Positions 41,662 through 50,439 of a stretch of DNA of 64,000 nucleotides are shown here, in pieces. The DNA is from Mesorhizobium loti (GTDB taxonomy: Bacteria; Pseudomonadota; Alphaproteobacteria; Rhizobiales; Rhizobiaceae), in assembly GCF_013170705.1 (NCBI RefSeq), contig NZ_CP033334.1, forward strand, positions 3,697,501 through 3,761,500, written 5' to 3'. The position numbers and the translations under genes were made by a program. A model generated the notes under the pieces. It was not told the origin of the DNA and did not search any database. It saw only the letters and a list, made by a program, of their open reading frames with translations. Position 1 is the stretch's first letter; each line of letters starts with the position of its first letter.

Positions 41662-42812
41662 ACTGGTTGAAACCCTCCTGGCAAGCGGTGCTGGCGATCC
41701 TGCTCTGCCTGATCGCGGTCGCCCTCGGCGCGATGTCGAAGCCGGAAGCGGCAGCGCTCGCGGACCCGACAGCGAGCATCAACTATCCCTATCTCGGAAC
41801 CAAGGGTTTGATGCTCGGCCTGGCGATCGTGGCGGCACTGATCTCGATGATCAGGATTCCACCGCTTGCAGAGGCGGTCGTGCTGTTTGTCGGCGCCCAT
41901 CTCGTTGCCTGGCTGCTGATCTCGGGCATCGCGGGGTTCGAAGGCACGGCACTGGCACCTTATTTCCTGCTGCTCGCGGCCGCCTGGCTGCTTGGCTGGC
42001 GCTGCGTGGCGGTGCTGTCCAGCCTTCGTCCGATGAGGAGCTTGGCCCGCAACGCGCTGCGGCTGATCATCCCGGCCATATTCGGCGCCTGGATCCTGAT
42101 CATCTGGGAAGCGGTGACGCGCGGCGCAGGCATCCCCTTCATCCTGCTGCCGCCGCCCAGCGCCATCGGCGCGCGCATCGCGAGCTCGCTGCCGGTGCTC
42201 GGCGCCGATGTCCGGCAGACCATCTTCAAGGCGGTGCTCTTCGGTTATGTCGTCGGCAGCGGCGCCGGTTTCATCACCGCGATCCTCGCCGACCGCGTGC
42301 CGTTCCTGCGGCGCGGGCTCTTGCCGATCGGCAACATGGTCTCGGCACTGCCGATCATCGGCGTGGCGCCGATCATGGTGATGTGGTTCGGCTTCGACTG
42401 GCAGTCCAAGGCGGCTGTCGTCATCATCATGACCTTCTTCCCGATGCTGGTGAACACGGTCGCCGGCCTGGCCGCCTCCGGCCATATGGAACGCGACCTG
42501 ATGCGCACCTATGCGTCGGGTTACTGGCCGACGCTGATCAAGCTCAGGCTGCCGGCGGCGGCCCCCTTCATCTTCAACGCGCTGAAGATCAACTCGACGC
42601 TGGCGCTGATCGGCGCCATCGTCGCCGAGTTCTTCGGCACGCCCGTGGTCGGCATGGGCTTCCGCATCTCGACCGAGGTCGGGCGGATGAACATCGACAT
42701 GGTCTGGGCCGAAATCGCAGTTGCAGCACTTGCGGGTTCGGTCTTTTATGGCGTGGTCGCTCTTGTCGAAAGAGCCGTCACGTTTTGGCATCCCTCTGTC
42801 CGTGGTGGATAG
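41658..42812 (+). CDS. ABC transporter permease, NitT/TauT family (second)
   Basis: Second membrane subunit, 384 residues, longer than the first because of extra N-terminal helices (WQAVLAILLCLIAVALG and further hydrophobic stretches) before the transport domain. The EAA-type loop is DLMRTYASGYWPTLIKLRLPAAAPFIF. The ATG at 41658 overlaps the previous stop; upstream open frame inside the first permease is not coding. The binding-protein gene follows after 41 bases. Confidence 0.91.
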   Translation: MNWLKPSWQAVLAILLCLIAVALGAMSKPEAAALADPTASINYPYLGTKGLMLGLAIVAALISMIRIPPLAEAVVLFVGAHLVAWLLISGIAGFEGTALAPYFLLLAAAWLLGWRCVAVLSSLRPMRSLARNALRLIIPAIFGAWILIIWEAVTRGAGIPFILLPPPSAIGARIASSLPVLGADVRQTIFKAVLFGYVVGSGAGFITAILADRVPFLRRGLLPIGNMVSALPIIGVAPIMVMWFGFDWQSKAAVVIIMTFFPMLVNTVAGLAASGHMERDLMRTYASGYWPTLIKLRLPAAAPFIFNALKINSTLALIGAIVAEFFGTPVVGMGFRISTEVGRMNIDMVWAEIAVAALAGSVFYGVVALVERAVTFWHPSVRGG

Positions 42813-42853
42813 GGGCGGTGGGTTTAAGGGCACTAACTTCAGAGGGTAAAAGA

Positions 42854-43825
42854 ATGAAAAAACTGATTATTCCCGTTCTGGCCGGCGCGATGTCGCTGGC
42901 CGCGTTCCAGGCGATGGCCGCCGACAAGGTGACGTTGCAGTTGAAATGGGTCACGCAGGCCCAGTTTGCCGGCTACTATGTCGCCAAGGCCAAGGGTTTC
43001 TACGAGGCCGAGGGTCTCGACGTCGACATCAAGCCGGGCGGCCCGGACATTGCGCCCGAGCAGGTGATCGCCGGCGGCGGCGCCGACGTGATCGTCGACT
43101 GGATGGGCGGCGCACTGGCCGCGCGCGAAAAGGGTGTGCCGCTGGTCAACATTGCCCAGCCGTTCAAGAAGGCCGGCATGGAACTGGTCTGCCCGAAGGA
43201 CGGCCCGATCAAGACCGAAGCCGACTTCAAGGGCCACACGCTCGGTGTCTGGTTCTTCGGCAACGAATATCCGTTCTACGCCTGGATGAACAAGCTTGGC
43301 CTGAAGACCGACGGCGGCCCGGACGGCGTCACGGTCTTGAAGCAGAGCTTTGACGTGCAGCCGCTGATCCAGAAGCAGGCGGATTGCATCTCGGTCATGA
43401 CCTACAATGAGTACTGGCAGCTGATCGACGCCGGCTACAAGCCGGAACAGCTGACCGTGTTCAACTACTCGGCGATGGGCAACGACCTGCTCGAGGACGG
43501 GCTCTATGCCTCGGAAGACAAGCTCAAGGACCCGGCCTTCGAGGACAAGATGGTTCGTTTCGTGCGCGCCTCGATGAAGGGCTGGAAATATGCCGTCGAC
43601 AACAATGACGAAGCCGCCGGCATCGTCATGGACGGCGGCGGCCAGGACGAGAACCACCAGAAGCGGATGATGAGCGAAGTCGCCAAGCTGATCGACAATG
43701 CCGATGGCAAGCTCGACCCGGCGACCTACGAGCGCACCGCCAAGGCGCTGCTCGACCAGAAGATCATCACCAAGGAGCCGAAAGGCGCCTACACGACGGC
43801 GATCACCGACAAGGCGATCAAATAA
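42854..43825 (+). CDS. ABC transporter substrate-binding protein, NMT1/THI5-like
   Basis: Periplasmic binding protein of 323 residues with a signal peptide (MKKLIIPVLAGAMSLAAFQA, cut near residue 22). The mature start KVTLQLKWVTQAQFAGYYVAKAKGFY and GLDVDIKPGGPDIAPEQVIAGGGADVIV are the NMT1/THI5 signature found in transporters for thiamine pyrimidine precursors and riboflavin (ThiY, RibY). Next to pyrimidine-ring-opening genes, a pyrimidine, dihydropyrimidine or hydantoin ligand is a fair guess. The ATG at 42854 was taken for the signal peptide; the longer open frame is inside the permease gene. Confidence 0.9.
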   Translation: MKKLIIPVLAGAMSLAAFQAMAADKVTLQLKWVTQAQFAGYYVAKAKGFYEAEGLDVDIKPGGPDIAPEQVIAGGGADVIVDWMGGALAAREKGVPLVNIAQPFKKAGMELVCPKDGPIKTEADFKGHTLGVWFFGNEYPFYAWMNKLGLKTDGGPDGVTVLKQSFDVQPLIQKQADCISVMTYNEYWQLIDAGYKPEQLTVFNYSAMGNDLLEDGLYASEDKLKDPAFEDKMVRFVRASMKGWKYAVDNNDEAAGIVMDGGGQDENHQKRMMSEVAKLIDNADGKLDPATYERTAKALLDQKIITKEPKGAYTTAITDKAIK

Positions 43826-43875
43826 TGGGCCTGTGGGAGCGTGATCCCGGAAAGATCATGCTCAAACGACCAGAT

Positions 43876-43905
43876 GGAACGGCGCCTCAGAGGCGCCGTT
43901 CCTTT
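43876..43905 (+). terminator. Terminator after the THI5-type transporter operon
   Basis: GGAACGGCGCCT and its complement form a 12-bp stem around CAG, followed by TTT. It lies 50 bases after the binding-protein stop and overlaps the last codons of the convergent Lrp-type gene. Confidence 0.75.
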
Positions 43906-44345
43906 ATGGTGTTCATGACGAAGCTGGTTTCGATCGAGGCGACGCATTTCAGCCGCGCGATCTTTTCCTTGATGAAGCGCTCATACTGTTCCAGGCTGCC
44001 GGTCACCACCTTCAGCACATAGTCGCGCGAACCGGTAACGAGGTGGCACTCCAACACCTCTTCCCAGCCGCGGATCGCCTCCTCGAACATGACGATCTCG
44101 TCCTCGTTCTGCCGGCTGAGCCGGATGGTGGCGATGGCGACCATGCTCCAGCCGAAGGCGGCGGGGTCGACCAGCGTTGTGTAGCCCCTGATGACGCCGG
44201 TCTCCTCCAGCCGCCGCACACGCCTGAGGCAAGGCGACGGCGACAGGCCGATGCGCTCGGCAAGCTCGTTGTTGGTGATGCGGGCATCCGCCCGCAATTC
44301 CCTGAGAATCCTGAGGTCGAAGTCGTCGGCTATCTTCTGCTGCAC
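43887..44345 (-). CDS. Lrp/AsnC family transcriptional regulator
   Basis: Leucine-responsive-type regulator of 152 residues with an N-terminal helix-turn-helix (DDFDLRILRELRADARITNNELAERIGLSPSPCLRRVRRLEETGVIRGY) and a C-terminal RAM ligand-binding domain (VLECHLVTGSRDYVLKVV). The GTG at 44345 gives the usual length and has GAGAG upstream; an ATG at 44378 would add 11 residues. It is divergent from the gamma-lyase-type gene 122 bases away and most likely regulates it in response to an amino acid. Confidence 0.88.
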   Translation of the reverse strand: MQQKIADDFDLRILRELRADARITNNELAERIGLSPSPCLRRVRRLEETGVIRGYTTLVDPAAFGWSMVAIATIRLSRQNEDEIVMFEEAIRGWEEVLECHLVTGSRDYVLKVVTGSLEQYERFIKEKIARLKCVASIETSFVMNTIKERRL

Positions 44346-44467
44346 TTTCGCTCTCTCGCGGCAAATTGTTGCCGACATGCAGCCATGCAAGCCCAGGAAT
44401 AGCAAGGACTGGCTGATCGGGATCGCATAAATTGCGGCGGAATACCCCTCGAAAAACAGGAAGAGTC

Positions 44468-45751
44468 ATGACCGCGCCGCGCCCGTCGAAAACCCATATC
44501 GGCAACCACAAGCTCCATCCGGAGACGCTGATGCTGAGCTACGGCTTCGATCCGCAACTTTCGGAGGGCGCGGTCAAGCCGCCGGTGTTCCTGACCTCGA
44601 CCTTCGTGTTCAAATCGGCGGAAGAGGGACGCGACTTCTTCGACTACACATCCGGCCGCAAGGAGCCGCCGAGCGGCACGGTGTCGGGCCTGGTCTATTC
44701 GCGCTTCAACCATCCCAACAGCGAGATCGTCGAGGATCGGCTGGCGGTCTATGAGGGGAGGGATGCCTGCATCCTGTTCTCATCCGGCATGTCGGCGATC
44801 GCCACGACGCTGCTCGCCTATGCCCGCCCGGGCGATGTCATCCTGCATTCGCAGCCGCTCTATGGCGGCACCGAGACGCTGCTCACGCGCACGCTTTCCG
44901 GATTCGGCATCGGCGCAGTCGGCTTTGCCGACGGTGTCGACGAGAAAGCGGTGCGCGCCGCGGCCGATGCCGCGGTGGCGAAGGGCCGTGTTTCGGTCAT
45001 TTTGATCGAGACGCCATCGAACCCGACCAACAGCCTGGTCGACATTGCGCTGATCAAGACGATCGCCGACGAGATCGGTGCCGGGCAGCGCTCAAGGCCG
45101 ATCATCGTCTGCGACAACACGCTGCTCGGTCCCGTCTTCCAGCGGCCGATCGAGCACGGCGCCGACGTCTCGGTCTATTCGCTGACCAAATATGTCGGCG
45201 GCCATTCCGACCTGATCGCGGGCGCGGCCATGGGCAGCAAGGCGGTCACCAAGCCGATCAAGGCGCTGCGTGGCGCGATCGGCACGCAGCTCGACCCGCA
45301 TTCCTGCTGGATGCTCGGCCGTTCGCTTGAGACGCTGTCGATCCGCATGGAGCGGGCTAACGACAATGCGCGCCTGGTCGCCGAATTCCTGCGCGATCAC
45401 GCCAAGGTCGAGAAGGTGCATTATCTGCCGTTCCTGGGCGAGGATACGCCGGCTGGCCGCACCTACAGGGCGCAATGCAGCGGCGCCGGCTCGACCTTCT
45501 CTTTCGACATCAGGGGCGGTGAGAAGGCGGCCTTCGCCTTCCTCAACGCCCTGCAGATCTTCAAGCTGGCGGTAAGCCTCGGCGGCACGGAATCGCTCGC
45601 CAGCCACCCGGCGGCGATGACCCACTCCGGCATTCCCTTCGACGTGCGACAGCGCATCGGGGTGCTCGAGACCACGGTCAGGCTGTCGATCGGCGTCGAA
45701 CATCCGGACGATCTGATCGCCGACCTGACGCAGGCGCTGGCGGCGGTCTGA
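44468..45751 (+). CDS. Cys/Met-metabolism PLP enzyme (methionine gamma-lyase/cystathionine gamma-synthase family)
   Basis: PLP-dependent enzyme of 427 residues. Landmarks are [62 protein letters not shown], and the cofactor Lys241 in [19 protein letters not shown]. The C-terminal [19 protein letters not shown] is typical. Gamma-lyase, cystathionine lyase and synthase activities are not cleanly separable by eye; the divergent Lrp-type regulator favours catabolism of a sulfur amino acid. The ATG at 44468 has AGGAAGAG seven bases upstream. Confidence 0.9.
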   Translation: MTAPRPSKTHIGNHKLHPETLMLSYGFDPQLSEGAVKPPVFLTSTFVFKSAEEGRDFFDYTSGRKEPPSGTVSGLVYSRFNHPNSEIVEDRLAVYEGRDACILFSSGMSAIATTLLAYARPGDVILHSQPLYGGTETLLTRTLSGFGIGAVGFADGVDEKAVRAAADAAVAKGRVSVILIETPSNPTNSLVDIALIKTIADEIGAGQRSRPIIVCDNTLLGPVFQRPIEHGADVSVYSLTKYVGGHSDLIAGAAMGSKAVTKPIKALRGAIGTQLDPHSCWMLGRSLETLSIRMERANDNARLVAEFLRDHAKVEKVHYLPFLGEDTPAGRTYRAQCSGAGSTFSFDIRGGEKAAFAFLNALQIFKLAVSLGGTESLASHPAAMTHSGIPFDVRQRIGVLETTVRLSIGVEHPDDLIADLTQALAAV

Positions 45752-45915
45752 CAGCCACTCTTCCGACTTTCGGAAAAGGGCGAGCGATCGCCTCTTTTGC
45801 TGCTTTCCCGGTCACAAAACCGTGTGCAGGGAAACATTGGACCGTCCAACCGTTCCAGTTGAGGCATGCGCGCGACGGGGGCTCGCGACGCATGCGACAG
45901 CCACGGAGGTCCTTA

Positions 45916-46359
45916 ATGCGCACATATTCCATCTTGCCGGTACTTTCGGCGTTGGCCATTTCGACCGCTTTCTTCTTCGCGTCCCCGGCCATGGCCGAGG
46001 TGGTGAAGTACAAGGCGACGCTCGATGGCAGCCAACAGAGCCCGCCCGTAACCACCAAGGGCAAGGGCACCGCCACGCTCACCTTCGACACCACCAAGAA
46101 GAAGCTCAGCTGGAACGTGAAATATTCCGGCCTCAGCGGACCGGCTGTTGCAGCGCATATTCACGGCCCGGCGGCGATGGGTGCGAATGCCGCTCCCGTC
46201 ATCCCGTTCAAAGGCAAGCTCAAGAGCCCGATCAAGGGGTCCGCGACGCTGACGGACGCACAGGCTGCCGACCTTGCGGCCGGCAATTATTATGTCAACG
46301 TCCACACCGCCGCCAACAAGGATGGCGAGATCCGCGGCCAGATCGAGGCAGCGAAGTAG
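45916..46359 (+). CDS. CHRD domain-containing secreted protein
   Basis: A 147-residue exported protein with a signal peptide (MRTYSILPVLSALAISTAFF, cut near residue 26 at AMA-E) and one CHRD (chordin) domain: YKATLDGSQQSPPVTTKGKG, LSWNVKYSGLSGPAVAAHIHGPA and YYVNVHTAANKDGEIRGQI. CHRD domains occur in many bacterial extracytoplasmic proteins; function unknown. GGAGG lies eight bases before the ATG. It ends at a shared bidirectional terminator. Confidence 0.9.
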   Translation: MRTYSILPVLSALAISTAFFFASPAMAEVVKYKATLDGSQQSPPVTTKGKGTATLTFDTTKKKLSWNVKYSGLSGPAVAAHIHGPAAMGANAAPVIPFKGKLKSPIKGSATLTDAQAADLAAGNYYVNVHTAANKDGEIRGQIEAAK

Positions 46360-46371
46360 CGAAAGCACTTC

Positions 46372-46399
46372 AAAAAGGGGCTGATATCAGCCCCTTTTT
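46372..46399. terminator. Bidirectional terminator
   Basis: A perfect 28-base palindrome, AAAAAGGGGCTGAT and its complement with no separate loop, between convergent genes. A-run on one side and T-run on the other give a terminator in both directions, for the CHRD gene and for the TPP-enzyme gene whose stop is at 46403. Confidence 0.85.
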
Positions 46400-46402
46400 G
46401 AA

Positions 46403-48052
46403 TCACGCCTTGTCGCGGATCTGAGTCAGCGTGCGCGTCGGCGTGATGGCTTCCGGATCGAGCCTGATTTCGACGATCGCCGGCTTGCCGCTGGCGCGGG
46501 CTCGCTCGAAGGCGGGCGCGAAATCAGCCGTCTTCTCGACTGTCTCGCCATGGCCGCCATAGGCGCGGGCCAGCGATGCGAAATCGGGGTTCTTGAGGCC
46601 GGTGGCGACGACACGGCCGGGATATTCGCGCTCCTGGTGCATGCGGATCGTGCCGTAGATGCCGTTGTTGACGACGATGACGACGATCGGCAGGTCATAT
46701 TGCACGGCGGTGGCGAATTCCTGGCCGTTCATCAGGAAGCAGCCGTCGCCGGCAAAAGCGATCACGGTGCGCTCCGGGAACAGCGCCTTGGCGGCGACGG
46801 CGGCCGGGGTGCCATAGCCCATCGAACCCGATGTCGGCGCTGCTTGTGTGCCGAAGCGGCGGGAGCGGTGGAAGCGATGCACCCAGGTGGCGTAGTTGCC
46901 GGCGCCGTTGGTGAGAATGGCATCGTCGGGAAGTACCTTCTCCAGATAGTTCATGATCGGCCCCATCTGGACCGTGCCGGGGCCGGTTTCCGGTGGTGTC
47001 GACCATTCGAGATAGGCGGCGTGCAGTTTCGCCGGCTCGTCCTCCCAGCCTGGTGTCGCGGCCGGTCTGCGCTTGGCGAAAGCCTCGACGAAAGCCGAGG
47101 GCGAGGCGTTGATCGCCAGCGTCGGCCGATAGACGCGGCCGAGTTCGCCGGCATCGGCGTGAACATGGACCAGCGCCTGGTCGGGGTAGGGGCTTTTCAG
47201 CAAGGTGTAGTCCGAAGACGGCATTTCGCCCATGCGGCCGCCGATCAGCAGCACGAGGTCTGCCTGTTTGATGGCGTTGGCCAGTTTCGGATTGATGCCG
47301 ATGCCGACATCGCCGGCATAGTTCGGGTGCAGATGATCGAACAGCATCTGCCGTCGGAAGGAACAGCCGACCGGCAGCGACCATGTCTCTGATATGGCGC
47401 GCATGTGCGCCACGGCTTCCTCATTCCAGCGCGTGCCGCCGAGAATGACGAACGGGCGCTTGGCGCCGTTAAGCAGCATCTCCAGCGCGTCGAGTTCGGC
47501 CGCGCCGGGATATGTCTCGACCGGCGTGTGGGGAAGTGCCTCCGGCGCCTCGACCACGCTGGTCAGCATGTCCTCGGGCAGCGAGATGACCACCGGGCCG
47601 GGACGTCCCGATGTCGCCACGGCGAAAGCGCGAGTGACCAATTCCGGGATGCGCGAGGCATCGTCGATCTCGACCACCCATTTGGCGATGTCGCCGAAGA
47701 ACCTCTTATAGTCCACCTCCTGGAACGCCTCCCGTTCCTTGGCGTGGCTGGCGACCTGGCCGATGAACAGGATGAGCGGGACCGAATCCTGCATGGCGAT
47801 GTGGATGCCGGCCGAGGCGTTGGTGGCGCCGGGGCCGCGGGTGACGAAGCAGATGCCGGGCTTGCCGGTCAGCCTGCCCTGGCAGTCCGCCATCATCGCC
47901 GCGCCACCTTCCTGGCGGCAGACGATGGTGCGGATCGCCGAGTCGTGCAGCGCGTCGAGCACCGCGAGATAGGATTCGCCCGGCACGCAGAACATGCGGT
48001 CGGTGCCGTTCGCTTCCAGCGCTTCGACGATCAGTTGTCCACCAGTCTTCAT
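46403..48052 (-). CDS. Thiamine-pyrophosphate-dependent enzyme, acetolactate synthase-like
   Basis: ThDP enzyme of 549 residues with the three classical domains. The catalytic Glu is Glu26 in VPGESYL; the central domain has PFVILGGTRWNEEAV; the TPP/Mg motif is FAGDGCFLMNGQEFATAVQY ending in VVNNGIYG. It is related to IlvB-type large subunits but is not in an ilv operon and has no small subunit nearby; it may be a decarboxylase or oxo-acid lyase of unknown substrate. Its ATG overlaps the stop of the upstream CoA-transferase gene (ATGA), so the two proteins are made together. Confidence 0.88.
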   Translation of the reverse strand: MKTGGQLIVEALEANGTDRMFCVPGESYLAVLDALHDSAIRTIVCRQEGGAAMMADCQGRLTGKPGICFVTRGPGATNASAGIHIAMQDSVPLILFIGQVASHAKEREAFQEVDYKRFFGDIAKWVVEIDDASRIPELVTRAFAVATSGRPGPVVISLPEDMLTSVVEAPEALPHTPVETYPGAAELDALEMLLNGAKRPFVILGGTRWNEEAVAHMRAISETWSLPVGCSFRRQMLFDHLHPNYAGDVGIGINPKLANAIKQADLVLLIGGRMGEMPSSDYTLLKSPYPDQALVHVHADAGELGRVYRPTLAINASPSAFVEAFAKRRPAATPGWEDEPAKLHAAYLEWSTPPETGPGTVQMGPIMNYLEKVLPDDAILTNGAGNYATWVHRFHRSRRFGTQAAPTSGSMGYGTPAAVAAKALFPERTVIAFAGDGCFLMNGQEFATAVQYDLPIVVIVVNNGIYGTIRMHQEREYPGRVVATGLKNPDFASLARAYGGHGETVEKTADFAPAFERARASGKPAIVEIRLDPEAITPTRTLTQIRDKA

Positions 48053-49224
48053 TTGCCTGATCTCTCCAGCTCAGCGAGGATTTCGTCGGTATGTTCGCCT
48101 AGGCGCGGCGAAGGGCGTTCATAGACCAGCGGCGTGCCCGACATCACCATCGGCGCGCGCACGGAAGGCAGACGGTTGCCATGGCCGTCGTCGAGGTCGA
48201 GCCGCATGCCGCGCGCGATCGTCTGCGGGTCGGCGAACATCTGGCCGATCGTGTTGATCGGGCTCGCCGGCACGCCGGCGGCTTCGAGCTTTGCCAGCAG
48301 CGGATCGCGATCAAGTATGCTCAGCGCCTCGATGATGCGCGCGCGCAGCTCGACCCGGTTGGCGACCCGGGCGGGGTTGGTGGCGAAGTCGGGATTGACG
48401 AACAGATCGTCCAGCCCTACGGCGGCACAGAATTTCTGGAATTGGCCGTCATTGCCGACCGCCAGGATGATGTGGCCGTCACGGACCGGCACCACCTCGT
48501 AAGGCGCGATGTTCATATGCGCATTGCCCATCTGCACCGGTGACTTGCCGGAGACGAGATAGTTGAGGTTCTGATTTCCGAGCGCCGAGATCTGCGTGTC
48601 GAACAGCGCCATGTCGATGTGCTGGCCTTGGCCGGTCTGGTCGGCCTGCCGCAGCGCGGCCTGGATGGCGATGACCGAATAAAGCCCGGTGAAGATGTCC
48701 GAGATGGCGACGCCGGCCTTTTGCGGTTCACGGCCGGGCTCGCCGGTGATCGACATCATGCCGGCCATGGCCTGGATGATGAAGTCGTAGCCGGCGCGTG
48801 GCGCATACGGGCCGTTCTGGCCAAACCCGGTGATCGAGCAATAGACGAGGCGCGGGTTGATCTGACGCAGGCTGTCATGGTCGAGCCCGTATTTCCTGAG
48901 CCCGCCGAGCTTGAAATTCTCGATCAGCACATCCGATGTGGCGACCAGCCGGCGGATGGTTTGCGCACCCTCAGGCGTCGAAAGGTCGATGGCGATGGAG
49001 CGCTTGCCGCGATTACAGGAATGGTAATAGGCGGCCGACAGGTTCTCGCCGTCATGGCTCATGACGAAGGGCGGGCCCCATTTGCGGGTGTCGTCGCCGC
49101 CGTCGGGGCTTTCGACCTTGATGACATCGGCGCCGAGATCGGCGAGCAACTGTCCAGCCCAGGGGCCGGCCAGGATGCGGGCGAGTTCGATGACGCGGAC
49201 GCCTTTCAGCGGGGGTTCAGCCAT
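48049..49224 (-). CDS. CaiB/BaiF family CoA-transferase (class III)
   Basis: A 391-residue class III CoA-transferase. The start PLKGVRVIELARILAGPWAG, NFKLGGLRKYGLDHDSLRQINPRLVYCSITGFGQNGPYA and the catalytic Asp in AGYDFIIQAMAG are diagnostic. It moves CoA between carboxylic acids (for example succinyl-CoA to a dicarboxylate). Paired with a ThDP enzyme it recalls formyl-CoA transferase with oxalyl-CoA decarboxylase, but the partner here is acetolactate-synthase-like, so the substrate is open. First gene of the two-gene operon. Confidence 0.9.
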   Translation of the reverse strand: MAEPPLKGVRVIELARILAGPWAGQLLADLGADVIKVESPDGGDDTRKWGPPFVMSHDGENLSAAYYHSCNRGKRSIAIDLSTPEGAQTIRRLVATSDVLIENFKLGGLRKYGLDHDSLRQINPRLVYCSITGFGQNGPYAPRAGYDFIIQAMAGMMSITGEPGREPQKAGVAISDIFTGLYSVIAIQAALRQADQTGQGQHIDMALFDTQISALGNQNLNYLVSGKSPVQMGNAHMNIAPYEVVPVRDGHIILAVGNDGQFQKFCAAVGLDDLFVNPDFATNPARVANRVELRARIIEALSILDRDPLLAKLEAAGVPASPINTIGQMFADPQTIARGMRLDLDDGHGNRLPSVRAPMVMSGTPLVYERPSPRLGEHTDEILAELERSGK

Positions 49225-49323
49225 AAATCACCATGATTGCGGCAATCACCGTGATTGCCGCGAGAGCAGAGGCTCTACCAAGACCGGCAAGGGCTGTCAC
49301 GGCCCTTGCAATAGGCCAATCGG

Positions 49324-50256
49324 TCACGCCTTCAGGGCACCGTCGGCCCAAGCGGCGAAATCGTCCATGATGAGGTCGCGGTTCACCTCGTTCAGGCTTT
49401 CGTGGCGGGTGTCGGCGTAAACCTTTGAAACGAGATTCGAAAAGCCCATCCTGAGCATGCGGTTGGCAAGGTGGGTGATGCCCTTGCCGTAGTCCGAAGC
49501 GGGGTCTTTCTCGCCGCCGACGATCGCGACCGGAAGGTCGCGCCGCACGCTCGTGAACCCGGCATCCTTGCCGCCGTTCATCGCCATGGAGACCACATCG
49601 TGCCACATCGACACCGAGGCGTCCCAGCCGCACAGCGGATCGGCGATGTATTTCGCCACCTCGGCCTCGTCGCGCGACAACCAGTCGAACGGCGTGCGGT
49701 GGTTGGGCACCGCCTTGCCCCAGGCCTGGAAGGTGAGTTTCGGCAGCAGGCGCGATGGGACGTCGGAGCCCAGCCGCATCCGTTCCCAGGCAAGGATGCC
49801 GAGCGCTACCTGCCCAAGCCGCCCTTGCGAGAAGTTGCCGTTCCAGATCGCGGCGGCATGGACACGCGGCGAGTGGCTCAAAAGGTAGTTCAGCGCTATC
49901 GACGCGCCCATCGAATGACCGAAAAGGATGACCGGCAGATCAGGGCATTCGCTGGCGATCAGGTCATGGATGGTATCGACGTCGGCGATCACCTTGGCTG
50001 GGCCATCCTTGTCGGCGAACTTGCCGAGCGGCGCGTCGGGCGCCTTGGTCGCGCCATGGCCGCGATGATCGTGGACATAGGCGTGGAGGCCGCGCGCGGC
50101 CAGGAAATCGGCGAAACCGGCATAGCGCGCGGCGTGTTCGGCCAGTCCATGATTGATCTGGACGACGGCACGTGGCCGGCCATCGGCATGCCTGACGAGG
50201 AGATTGAGATCGGCCCCGGTCGGTGAGCGGACCATGCGTTGTTGACTGAAAGGCAT
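49324..50256 (-). CDS. Alpha/beta hydrolase, monoacylglycerol lipase/lysophospholipase-like
   Basis: Serine hydrolase of 310 residues in the Hydrolase_4 (S33) group. The oxyanion segment is QINHGLAEHAARYAGFADFLAARG and the nucleophile Ser115 lies in GHSMGAS; Asp of GGEKDPASD and His of DTRHESLNEVNRD would complete the triad. These enzymes usually cleave mono- or lysolipids. It has no signal peptide, so it is cytosolic. Its 3' end is 99 bases from the CoA-transferase start; the gap holds no gene. Confidence 0.88.
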   Translation of the reverse strand: MPFSQQRMVRSPTGADLNLLVRHADGRPRAVVQINHGLAEHAARYAGFADFLAARGLHAYVHDHRGHGATKAPDAPLGKFADKDGPAKVIADVDTIHDLIASECPDLPVILFGHSMGASIALNYLLSHSPRVHAAAIWNGNFSQGRLGQVALGILAWERMRLGSDVPSRLLPKLTFQAWGKAVPNHRTPFDWLSRDEAEVAKYIADPLCGWDASVSMWHDVVSMAMNGGKDAGFTSVRRDLPVAIVGGEKDPASDYGKGITHLANRMLRMGFSNLVSKVYADTRHESLNEVNRDLIMDDFAAWADGALKA

Positions 50257-50439
50257 GGCCGCCTGTTCTCTCCCCCATTTATCGTTGTTGGTTTTGTTTG
50301 CGCCGGCGCCGGTTGCGCGTCAATCCACAGCAACTGCTTTTGCGCGACGATGTTTCTTGCGTTTGGCCAGCAAAACATCGCAATTCTGACATGGAGACAG
50401 CTTCAGTCTGTCGCCCACTTTCTTCAGCCGGGGATTCTC

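Noticed and set aside
46403..49224. Oxalate degradation operon (frc/oxc)
   Set aside because: The CoA-transferase fits, but the ThDP enzyme sequence looks like an acetolactate synthase relative and lacks the recognisable oxalyl-CoA decarboxylase start.
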